Source: Actinomortierella ambigua (Eukaryota; Mortierellomycota; Mortierellomycetes; Mortierellales; Mortierellaceae). Taken from it: 64,000 bases of DNA. How positions within the stretch are numbered: the stretch's first letter is position 1; the number at the start of each line of letters is the position of its first letter. Shown here piece by piece: positions 53,829 to 64,000 of the stretch. The DNA is taken from assembly GCA_016098155.1 (NCBI GenBank), contig JAAAJB010000010.1, positions 63,429-127,428 on the forward strand, given 5' to 3'. Made by a program: the position numbers and the translations under genes. The notes beneath the pieces were generated by a model. It was not told where the DNA came from. It searched no databases and was given only the letters and a program-made list of their open reading frames with translations.

Positions 53829-56800
53829 CTAGGGTCTGGACTTTGTTGTGCCCACCACTGGCAGCATTGGCTTGAATGACGACGACGAAGAAGATGTGAC
53901 GATAGCCTTGGCAGCAGTGAAGATGGGTGAGCCTGCATCCTCGTCGCTGCCAGTCCACCTGGACTTTCCTTCCGCCACAAGCGAAATGTTGCGCGGTGTT
54001 AGCGCGGGACGTAGCGGGACTACTGATTTCAGACTATTGGAGCCATTGTCGCTGCCGCCGCTGTTGCTACCGCTCCAACTTACGGTACCGCTACTACTGC
54101 CATGGGCGATCGCGCTCAAATTGTCGGTAGAACCTTTGTCCTGGACAGGGATGCTTCTAGGTAGCGGTGGGACAGGTGGGATGATGCCGTCCTTGGTGAA
54201 CGAGACGGCGGTCGTGACAATGGCACTAGAGTCCAAGGAGGCGCGGCGCGAGCGGGAAGAAGCTGACGAAGATCTGCGAACCAAGCAAGGGGACGATGAA
54301 GATGGCGATAATGATGATGATGACGGAGAATGGTGCTCCTCTTGGCTAGCCGATCCCAGTGAAATGCTGGTGTTGGTACGAGGGAAGGAAGGGCGCCCGA
54401 CGACGGTCCCGGCCAGCGACGAACTGACACCGCTGATGGATTGCTGTTGTACCTGATGCTTGGAAAGTCGCTTATTGACTTTCCGTTGAGCATCCGTCTC
54501 GGTCGAACTGGTCGCTGTGAACGAGGACGAAGAGGACGAGTAGTAGAAAGAACTGGCCGCGCCGACGGCCAGGGCGGCCAGCGAAGCTCGCGACCGTGGT
54601 TGAGAGTGCGACCGCGACCGTGGGCCGCTATGTGCTGTGGCGACACGACTGCGGCCACTACGACCCCTTGTGGATGACGACGAACCGACTTGCTGCTCCT
54701 TTCCATCAGGGGATGGAGAATCGCGTGGTGAGTTATTCAGCGAAAGAGAGGAAGGTGTGTAAGGGAAGAGTGCCGGTGAGTTCGGAAGACTTGGTGGAGA
54801 CGTCGGAGGTAGCTTGGGCGATGCTGGTGCCGAGTGCGTCGGAGTGATGTAGGCCGAAGGGATATACTGGAAGACAGGCGATGGGGACGGCACCGGGGAT
54901 CCGTACATCGACAGAGTATTAGAAGGCATGATTGACATGCGACGCTGCCGAGGGGTTGGACATTCCACGCCGTTGCTAGTGCCGTTACTGCTGCTGCTAC
55001 CGATTGTGTTGTCCAGCACCGATGGGGGCATGGTGAGCGATACAAAAGAACCATTGGCGGAAGGCGTCGAAAAGGCCTGTTTAGCGGGACCCAGGAAAGG
55101 CGTCGATGGTGTCGACTTTGAGGTTGATGAACCAGGCATGGGCATATCAGCAGATGGAATGAACGACATGGTTCTGGACTTGAGATTGCCGTAGCTCACG
55201 CTGTTGCGAGGCTTATGGTCTTTAGATTCATGCATGCTGGCGCGGCTGGAACGGGTGGGCACGGCTGAAGTCGACTTGCGGTTCTCTAGTTTTGGGCGAG
55301 TCTGTGGCGCGAGATTGCTTGTGGTAGTTTCCGTCAATTGAACTGGCGACAAGATGAGTGTCTCTACCGAGGCAAACTCTTCGGGGACTTTGGGCCGTTG
55401 CGTGAATGGGACAATGCCTAGATTCTCGAGCTGCTCACTATCGAGCCACCACTGGGAGCCCTTATCGACCCGGGGGGTCGAAGACAGGCCGAGCGGATGA
55501 ACCACCAAACAATCTTCATCCGGCTGCAGTTCATCTGAAACGTAATCGGACGTCGTGGACTTGGAGGACGTGGACGTCGCCGAGCCATCCGAATCCACTG
55601 AAGAGGCCGACCCTACTGAGATTGTCGATACGCGTCGCCTCCGGGCAGCAGGTTGACCCAACTTGGGCTGGGATCGTCTGTCGCCGACTGAGATTTGCCG
55701 TGCAAGATTGAGCGAAAGATAGGTTGCCGGCTCTGAGGTCGATAGTCGCCCTCTGACTGCCACTGTGATCTCAGGATCGTCCAATGCCATCGCCGCGGCG
55801 CGATACTCGGCTGAGGCCCTGGGAGACAAGCTGGTGTCGGCGTCCATGTCTTCATGGGCCGTTCTGAATGTTTTTGCGTCTTCATTATCTTGGTCGTCGT
55901 CCACGTATACAATTTGAATCGGAGGTTGGTGCAACTGCAATTGGAGTTGAGGTGGCCGATCGTAGTCATTGTCGCTCTGGTTGCTCATGTCGGTATCCAG
56001 CTGAGAAGTCTCGTCATCCGTGAGGTCGTTGAAGAAGTAATCGTGCGACCACTGCTTCTCCTTCATGTCGTGTTGATCGCCACCATTGTCGTCATCATGA
56101 TCATCTTTCAGATGCTCCTCCACCACAGCTGCTCCCTCTTCGACCGGTTGGTGATTTTCTCCTTCTTCAGCTGCCTTGGAAGCATCGGCGCGAGGACCAC
56201 CCCACGTTCGCTCGTTGGCAGTCCAGACTCCGTAGACCAGTAGAAACCAGCTAACGATAGGGCCGATGATGAACATGATTGGATACAGCCAAGCCTTTCT
56301 TCGCCCCAGCCAGATGCCGTAGGTGAGCATAAGCATCCAGTTGGTAAGGAAGTAGACACCCAGCAAACTCAACCACACCCATGACATGTTTTGGGTACCT
56401 GTGATGACTGCCACGATGATGAGGTACGCAATCATAGACGTTCTAATTGTATGCAAACAATAAGAAAAAAGTATCATTGGGAGTTAGAGCGGAGGACGCC
56501 GTGGATATGAAATGCTCCGTACCAGTCGAGAGCCAAACATCGCGATTTTTTTAGATAGCAAGCGAATACCCAAACACAATGTTCTGCAGCATGCGGAATG
56601 CCAGGAGAAAGGGATACTTGCGCCACATCAGAGGGTCAGAGAGCAGCGATGACTCGTTGGTGATGAAGCCTAGGAACCATCTCCGTCTTTGCTTGAGCAG
56701 GTTGCGCCACTCCATGACCGGCTCGGTTTTGCAGGTTGCACGATGACAAAACTGGATCATCTTGGGCCGCTTGGCGCCAGCCATGAGCAGATGAGTTAGA

Positions 56801-58129
56801 TAGCGATCCTCGCCGAGATGAGAGCGTCCAAAATCCCACAAGTCCTTGGCATCGCGCTCGGCGAAATACTCGTCAGAACTCTTGAGAAAGGCCGAATATC
56901 TGAACATCGTCAGGGCGCCTGGGAGACAAATGACACCGCCGACAGCCGACTCGATAGCACGGCCAAAGAACTGGCCATGGACATACTCCATATCTTGTAG
57001 CAGAGCAATGAACGACATATTTTGTTTTGTTGTCACGGTAATGACACCTGTCATACCAAGCATGTCTTTGCGTGAACCCGGCTTGAGCTCCATCTCCCAC
57101 ATGAAGTTGCCGAGCGTGGCCGAGTGCAAGAGTATGTCCGAGTCGATGAACAGTACAAAGAGGTGATCTGTCTTTTCTGGGTAGTCCTTGTAGATGGTTC
57201 CGATCAAGGCAAATGTCTTCTTCTGAGTTAGACGCTTGCCACCGTGGGGGAACCGCGACACGGTAATCTGCACGCCACGGTAGTACAGATCAATCACAGG
57301 GGGGTAGTGCTCGCTCTCAGGAACGCCAAGACTGGCAATCAAAGCCAGGTACAACTCCGAGACGGCGTCGTTGTCAAACGATATGAAGATGTGGACGTGC
57401 TCCTTCGGGTACTCGCCATCAATGACTGAGCAGATGGCAACATGAAGGATCTCGGGCAATTCGTTGTAAACAGGCATGACAATAAGCACCTATGGCGTTT
57501 GTGCAACACATGTATCGCATGGTGAATAGGAAGTTGGGGAGGTTAGGGCGCCGTGAGGTGAAGGATGGGACAGGAGAAAATGAAGGTCAGTCAACCCAAG
57601 CTCTATGCTTCTGCTGAGGGCACAGTGTGTCGATCAGCTTAAGGGATCATCACCTTACCCTTGGAAAGCTAGCTGTATCTCGAATGGATTCAAGGCGCTC
57701 CTTCATGTTACTCGGAGCCGTGATAAGCTGCTGAATACTGATGAATGAGGGGACGATGAGCAGGATCAAGACCAGACTAAATGCGACATAGACACTGGCC
57801 TGCCGAAGTCCATCCGGTAACAGGGCATCGCTCTGATAATGAGGGACCGGGACCAAAGACAGCATGCCAAACAGGAAGATGGCTCTCAGCAACCACCACA
57901 AGACCATGATGAATAGGCTAAGGCATCGCTCACCCCACCGCCTGGCCTTTTGGTGCACCTTGATAAATGCGTACGAGACAGCACCTGTAAAGGCAAATAT
58001 CTCAGCAAACGCCATCAGAGCTAGGATGGCGCCGATGGCGACGTATGTAATCTGCGCTGGCGTCCATGGCGGGATTTCCACAGGAAATGTCGATCCCAGA
58101 AAGTCGTGTCCATCTTCAGTCGCGTTCAT
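53829..58129 (-). CDS. Chitin synthase (Chitin_synth_2 type) with a very long Ser-rich C-terminal tail
   Basis: Exons (minus) 58129-57659, 57489-56570 and 56442-53829 give 1334 residues. The first 157 residues contain about three membrane helices (ILALMAFAEIFAFTGAVSYA, VYVAFSLVLILLIVPSF). The GT2 domain follows: LIVMPVYNELPEILHVAICS, SRFPHGGKRLTQKKTFALIG, DSD at about 273, CLPGALTMFRYSAF, GEDRYLTHLL at about 383 and LLKQRRRWFLGFITNE (QRRRW about 424-428). Further helices then TWGGPRAD end the synthase at about 550. The remaining 780 residues are Ser/Thr/Pro-rich with no domain I recognise. The enzyme polymerises UDP-GlcNAc into chitin at the plasma membrane. The second intron's donor (GTATTC) was chosen by phase. 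It is convergent with, and 150 bases from, the amphipathic-helix gene. Confidence 0.88.
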
Positions 58130-61100
58130 GGGAGATGGAAGAAGGAAGATGGTACCAAAAACTTAAAAAATCGGATATGAAGCGCAACACTATATAGGAA
58201 TAATGGATGGGCAAATCTCTTGCAAGACCAAAGTAGCCCTTCTGAGTGAGTGGCACTTTGTGTACAAAAGGTTCGGCAAACTGTTTCGACGTTTGGGGGG
58301 TTGTGGAACGATGAGCCGAGGGAGAAAGTGAAAAGGAAGGCTTGGAGGACGAAGAAATCGATCCAACAAGAGATGTAGTGGGGTTCTCGGGGCAGTGGGG
58401 ATGAGATCGTTGAGAATAAGGGAGTGTCAATGAAGGAACGGGACACTTTTCTCTCCCTGTTGTAGGAAGAAACTGACGAAAAGAGTGAATTATGGGTGGT
58501 AGCGTACAACTCTAGTTCGACTAGAGGAGTAATGGTGGTGGTGTACTGGGGATGAGGGTAGCGATTTGAGGACTTTTTTGTGTTCCTGGTAGAAGAGATA
58601 CCAAAGCAGAGAAAAGCGTTATTAGGAGGGAAAAAAGTGGAGTCAACAGACGAGGAATGTAGTTGACAAAGGAGTAAGAAGCCTTCTCTCCAGTCGAAAC
58701 GAGTCAGTGAGAGTCGGAGAGGAGAATCGATCAGCACGATTGTGCAAAATGGCAGGAGACAACAGCGAAGTGTGAAGAAGTTATCGCAGGGACACAGGGA
58801 TCAGGTTAATATACGACGAGCATAGACGTGGTTTCAAAAATAGAAGCATAGTTACTCTTGCAGTGGATCTCAATGGTGTCGCAGAACAGAGGGAGAGGGG
58901 CGGAGGAGGAAGGAAGAGGCACGCTCTGGTCTTTCGAAGGGGGTGGGTGGGGTGGGGAGAGAAGAATAGGGGGGGGGGTTGCATCGATCAGTCCACACCA
59001 ACGACTGCAATGTGAGAGCGAGTAAGAGCAAGTGCGATAGGCACGACACGCGGCTGCCAACGGTCGAGGTCCAAGGAGTCTGAATACAGTCGCCAAAGAT
59101 CCCACCATGACCTTGCGTTGATAATGCGTGTGGTTAGAACCACAGCCAGAGGGCTAAAAAGAAGACATCGGGTCGGAGAGCCACCCTGTTACCGATGGAA
59201 GCAGAAATAAGTCTGGACTTTCAAGTCAATGGGGAGGGGTTGCGAGGGGGTCGACATTCCAGCTGTTCACTTTCGGAACAGTCTTCGCACTCCAATGGGA
59301 GTGATCGCAATGTTATTCTCAGCGCAGTTTGTGGAAATGTACAGGAACCAGGTACGACCCAGCGCTTAATGGCGGCCAACTCTTTGAAGCATAGAGGGGT
59401 CACAGTCCTGATTAGCTCTATAATAGCAACTCTCCATTGGTACCCCAAAAAACGTCTTGATTTGGTTTGCGGCAGCCATGGAGCAACCATAAATTCAGAG
59501 AAAGGGATCGTGCCAATTTATTATACACACTTTTCTCGGGTGCACCCCAAACTAAGGATGGCCACCATTGTTGAGGGGAGACACACCGACGAGAAAATAC
59601 TTCTTCTGCTCTTCGGATGTTGTAGATGGCGAATGAAAAAAAAGGGAGGAAAGGGGAGGGATGCTTCAAACACCTGTGCGTGGTCCCTGGTCCCCTTTTT
59701 GTTGGATCAAGGGTTGCTCTCCTAGATTGCAAGGGATTTCAACCGCCCTCGCTTTCGCCCTGCACCAAGCTCCTATTTTTTTTATTGCTCTGATGCACCA
59801 GCGAGACTACCAACAGTCTTCCCAGATGAAATGCAACTTCTCATCGTCCTTTTCTTAACCTGACCCTCTGACTTTCCCTCTGCCCCCTCTTTATCCCTTC
59901 TCCTACCTTCTCCACTCTCGCACAACTTGCAGCGGTGGGTTGAATGAAAATCATTACTCCATAATTGCTCAGGAGTTTCTTTGCAACGTGGAGTGGGAGG
60001 GGGTGGAACGTGTATATATGCTACGCATAAAACGGGGGGAGAGGTGAGCAGCCGTTGGCACTTTAATCTTGCCTCAGGAGGGACGCATGGGGTGTCTGTC
60101 CAGACCCCAATTTTCGTGGATAAACACACTTAAGATTTTACGAGGCCGCAGTGAACTGCTCACAAAACTCACAGTGTCCACATTTGCTTGTTGAATCGTA
60201 TAGATCGGGAGAACCAGTTTGGCAAATTCGCATTGTAAAGTACTGTGACAGGTAGCACTTGTATAATCTATTCTCCAGTACTTTTCTAGTTTGGCTTAAG
60301 ATTGCATGTCCATCACGACTCCGATGCCCACCGTCCGTCGTGAAGCCAATTAGAAAAAGGGTGCTGCAGAAAATGGTGTCCACTGAGAGAGCGTACGAGC
60401 AATGACAAGGAAGATACAGCAACTGGCGGTGTTGACCACGTTGCCCGAACCGTCTGCCCCTTCCTTCCCAGTCTGCTCTTTGTCGCTTTCCAACGTTCGC
60501 GCCTCGAGGGGCTCTTGGCCAGAGTTGTAGTTGTGTGGTTCTTCAAGGACGGACCACTTATTCCTTCCCCTGTATGCTGAATGCTGAACGGCTCTGGTTC
60601 TGGGTCCCTATTCACTTTGGAGTAAATATGCAGGCACAGTTGCGCTCGTGAATCCACTCAAGAGCACGTTACCAAAAGAATGTTCTGTCTTCAAGCGTCT
60701 AAAAATGGCATTCGAGACATCGAAGTTCCGCGAGGCTATGGATGTCGACAGCAACTGCTCACCAGGGTGCTGTTCAGTATTTGGGGGTTGCACAAGATTT
60801 GTGCATGCCACAGTAGTGGTGATACCCCCTCTCTTGAGGCTGGAATGTTTATCCTATGGTGGCTTTCGAGCACACAAAGTGCGCAACAAGTAGCATGTAT
60901 TTCTAAACCAAATGCCGTATCATGGATGTAAAGCTGCCGTTTTCTTAAAGATAATCCCACCGGTATCCTTGACCGTTCATTATGGGCTGCCACGTACGTT
61001 CTTTTCACGCCATTCCATCTTCTCGTTCTGATTTACATCGTGGTTAAGTGTCAGTGGGTTGAACTACATAAGGTTGATTGACACTCCAATTATGCATGTC

Positions 61101-62537
61101 ATGCACTGAGAACTTGGTTTCTGAGAATGGTATGTGCTCACCTACTGTACTTCCACCAATGCCAGGTGATACAGTCTTCGTGACCATCTCCAGTGTTCTG
61201 TAATGAACGCCGCCACACTTCGCCAGCGGGTTGCATACAGAGCCCGAGGCCTTACAAAGTAGCTTCGGTTCAGAGCCGCTGTTTCTCGACCATTCCTTTC
61301 CCGTTCGATATCCTTTCCAACTGTACACCGATTTATGCATAGAGTTTGTTCTAATGGGTATTTTTGTTTGGCGGCCTCCATGCTTCCTAACTTCGTACAA
61401 TTCGTCTCTGTAGTCTTTGCACGTGGGTATCGCGAGAGAGACTATCGACACGGCCGAGTGCTTTCTTCGAAGAAAGAAGAAAAAAAGGGTCTCTTCGGGG
61501 TAAATGTTTGTGCCTGATCAAATTTAGATCCTCCCCCTTGGACAAAAAATAAGCCAAGGGGGAAGGGGGTCAAATGATTTTGAGAAGGAGCCTTCTCTGC
61601 ACGGGCACGTAGGGCAACACCGTTTCTTAATACAACTTCCAAAGGCAGGGGCATCTCCACCAGCTCTCCTTGTATAATAATAAAGAGAAAGAGAGAGAGA
61701 GAAAGAGAGAGAGGAAAGGACGCAAGATCGATCTGCCTCAGGGTGGCTATTCGTCTTCGTCTTTTTCAGAAATTTACCAAGCGGGACATCTATTGTTGCG
61801 AAATGCCAGGCCGATTCGGTCTGTTGCTCACCACGGTTTGCCTTCAACCTCCCGTTGGCTGTTGCATGCTCGTGAAATGATTGTACCGATCGTTTTCCCG
61901 CCGCACCCTTCGACGAAAAAATAAAGCAGTGCCGTTGGGTCGGAAGCCCACTTGAGATATCATCACTCTTCGCTGTGGTCGACAGTTCTTCCGTCCGGTG
62001 GGCCTCTTGGTAGTTCCGACTTTGTTTTTGCTGGCCGTACTCTTGGTGGCGAAGTGACGCCCTGCATGCGGGGTAGCTTGGACTCCTACCTGGCAATCCC
62101 TCCTCCTCAAACAAGGGTTCATCTATTTTTTCTCAGTTTTTTTTGAGCGTAGCGTGCCACCCTCATGGACCATTTCGTTTACAAATAAATATCCAACATC
62201 TCCTCCCATTTTTTCCTCACCACCTTCTCTCGCTTCAACCAATCCTTTCTCCTCGTCTTCTCCTCGCCCCTTTCCTTTGTTTGTATCGACTGGCATTTCC
62301 CTGTGGATGACTACACTCTCTTCCGCTTGTCTTTAACTGTCGATTCCCCTTCCAGCACCTCTGCCGTTGCCACTCTCCCCACCCTCCTGACCTCTTCCCT
62401 TTTCGTTCTCCACCCCCCCCCCCCCCCACCCCCCCCCTCCTTTTCCTCTCCCACCCCCCCCCCCCCCGAACTACCACCACTTTCGTATCGCTCTTCACTC
62501 GACTAAACCATCCGTCGATCCTACCCCCATCCTCGCA
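58130..62537. other. 4.4-kb region without a recognised gene
   Basis: Upstream of the chitin synthase (a CT-rich leader on its strand to about 58800) and of the deacetylase-like gene. Frames of 90-200 residues occur (59195-59725 plus; 61524-62114 minus) but none shows conserved motifs or credible splice structure. A GA microsatellite lies at 61684-61714. No tRNA seen. Confidence 0.45.
62410..62467 (+). repeat. Poly-C tract in the leader of the deacetylase-like gene
   Basis: Long C runs interrupted by short CT stretches about 70-130 bases before the start codon, within a CT-rich leader. It could be prone to length errors. Confidence 0.8.
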
Positions 62538-64000
62538 ATGCGCATCTCTAACCTAGTCGCGGCTGGTGTCGGTGTCTGGCTTTCCCTATCAGGTGTTGCC
62601 AAGGCCGATCCCATCGATATTTCCACGCTTGTCGGCCCAACGACAACCACCCCTATTCCTCCCATCGGAAACGGTACCGTTACTGACCCGGCTTCCACGA
62701 GCTACGGCGGAGGTACCACCTCTCGCTTGGCACTCTACGTCCCGGGTAATGTCTACAAGGACTATCCCGGTTGGTTGCCTTTGTACAAGGCACTTGTCAT
62801 TCAGGGTATTCCTGTTCGAGTGACCAAGGACATTTCTGTGGCTACTCAGCATTCCGCAGTCTTGGCCTACCAAGCACTGCAGTCCAAGTACATGGGTCTT
62901 TTGGATGGAATGACCTGGAGTACCTACGTGGCCTCCGGCAAGACCCTCATTGCTGTTGGCTATACCAGCACTGACATGTCTCTCGGCACTACGTTCGGTG
63001 TCACTGTCGACGCAACTACCAACAAAAACTCGCGGCAGGCAATTGTCCTCGCCCAGCCCACCGCCAGTGTCCCCGCTTCGTCCGTCAACAGTCAATTTGA
63101 TTTTACTGTCACGAACGACTACACAATCAACCTGTGGGCCGATACTACGAATAAGGGCTTTGATACTATCGGATACACCCTTAAATCGGGTAGTGGAGCT
63201 ACCGCCCCTGTTGGCTTGGCAGGCTACAGTACCAGCAGTGTAAATTCAAAAGAACGGTCGCGGTCCCTATCCCAGTGCAGGAAGAGCAAACGAGGTCGGC
63301 AATGTAGCTCACCATCCTCTCTTTCTAACACTTCACAGGGCTCAACCGACACGCGCAAAGCCATTACGTTGAAAGCGACCGCAAATGGAGGCAAGGCCAT
63401 CGCCATTGGTATTGATGTTGGTGCTTATGTTGGCCTTTCAAATGGAGGCAAGACGGATGGTATTCCTCGTTCTTACGACGCTCAGGTATGTACCATAGCG
63501 ATGTCAAGTAAAATGTTGCGTTTGTAAGAATTGTGCTATACAAAAACCACGCAGTATCTGAACTAAGCTGGGAATTCCTTCGAATATTTATAGTATGACC
63601 CTGGTTACGATACCTTCTTCCGCCTTATCAAGTCGCTGTATTCCACTGCCACTACGACTGGTCTAGTTACTAATTGGCCAGTGCCAGCCAACAAAGGCGT
63701 TCACTTTTCCTGGACCTACGATATTGATGCTCAGGACTCGTACTCGCTAGCATACGACGTTGCGCTGGATCTGCAGTCGCGCGGTATCAAGGGCACGATT
63801 AACTGGCAGGCGAAGCTAATCCAGGATGCCTATGATATCAACTCGTTTACCGACTACTACCGCAATATCTCTCGCGTCGAAGCCTTGGGCAACATGGAGC
63901 TTGCTTCGCACTCGGTGTCGCACTCGCCCAATCTGCTCACATTCCCCGTTGGCACCGGAACGGAGTTCTTCAACGGCACCGATTTTGAGCAGTCCAACTA
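62538..64000 (+). CDS. Secreted polysaccharide-deacetylase-superfamily protein, 3' truncated by the window
   Basis: Exons 62538-63239, 63339-63485 and 63594->64000, all phase 0, give 418 residues so far. A signal peptide (MRISNLVAAGVGVWLSLSGV, cleavage near AKA-DP) is followed by a Thr/Pro-rich linker. Next is a beta-rich region with an SRLALYVPGNVYKDYPGWLP start, then a barrel-like domain beginning VHFSWTYDIDAQDSYSLAYD. The D-I-D-A motif, the following GTINWQAKL strand and the later MELASHSVSHSPN (H-x-x-x-H-like) fit the NodB/polysaccharide deacetylase fold: an Asp pair and two His for the metal. Such enzymes remove acetyl groups from wall or exopolysaccharides outside the cell; the fungal Agd3 enzyme has a comparable multi-domain plan. 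The substrate is not known and the family assignment is moderate. Confidence 0.65.

Noticed and set aside
59195..59725. 176-residue plus-strand frame
   Set aside because: No recognisable motif and no promoter or splice context; treated as non-coding.
61524..62114. 196-residue minus-strand frame
   Set aside because: No domain, no splice support, and it crosses a GA microsatellite; probably chance.

Overview
This is a nuclear fungal window. Genes are split by GT-AG introns of roughly 50-1000 bases, often with CTAAC- or CTAAT-like branch points. Leaders are pyrimidine-rich, there are a few clear TATA boxes and AATAAA signals, and there are no operons. An MTA1-type adenine methyltransferase, a hyaluronan-synthase-like enzyme, an iron-sulfur L-serine dehydratase and Sel1 proteins together suggest an early-diverging fungus. 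Mucoromycota/Mortierellomycota-like is my best guess; this is inference, not proven by any marker here. Three 10-N scaffold gaps sit beside poly-T runs. I saw no tRNA, rRNA, transposon or CRISPR.

Layout, left to right. 0-6 kb: the 3' part of a YPP1/TTC7 TPR protein (PI4-kinase complex) and a small NDUFA4-like respiratory subunit. 6.7-11.5 kb: a possible gene remnant, a tiny secreted ten-cysteine protein (minus strand), a second Cys-rich ORF, a Sel1-repeat protein and a decayed copy of two of its repeats. 12.6-18.7 kb: a four-helix MARVEL-like membrane protein and a convergent, probably mitochondrial, L-serine dehydratase. 20.4-25.4 kb: NTF2, an ARMT1/DUF89 phosphatase with a gap inside an intron, and a membrane-anchored M24 peptidase. 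26-33.3 kb: a hyaluronan-synthase-like GT2 enzyme and a GPP-like HAD phosphatase, separated by 3.3 kb without a recognisable gene.

34.3-41.5 kb: three intronless wax-synthase-like membrane acyltransferases in direct tandem, the first two close paralogs. 41.7-43.2 kb: a convergent MT-A70 methyltransferase of the type linked to DNA 6mA. 44.9-49.7 kb: a CYSTM stress-type peptide, an F-box-like protein and cyclin L. 50.5-58.1 kb: a 1024-residue LEA/apolipoprotein-like amphipathic-helix protein with one membrane anchor, convergent with a chitin synthase carrying a tail of about 780 residues. 58.1-62.5 kb: no gene recognised. 62.5 kb to the end: the 5' part of a secreted polysaccharide-deacetylase-like protein.

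Themes: extracellular polysaccharide (hyaluronan-synthase-like, chitin synthase, deacetylase), neutral lipid and membrane biology (wax synthases, amphipathic-helix protein, YPP1), and nuclear regulation (MTA1-like, cyclin L, NTF2, F-box). Co-localisation of these is not evidence of a functional cluster, apart from the tandem wax-synthase array. All exon structures were read by eye from splice signals, phase and family similarity.
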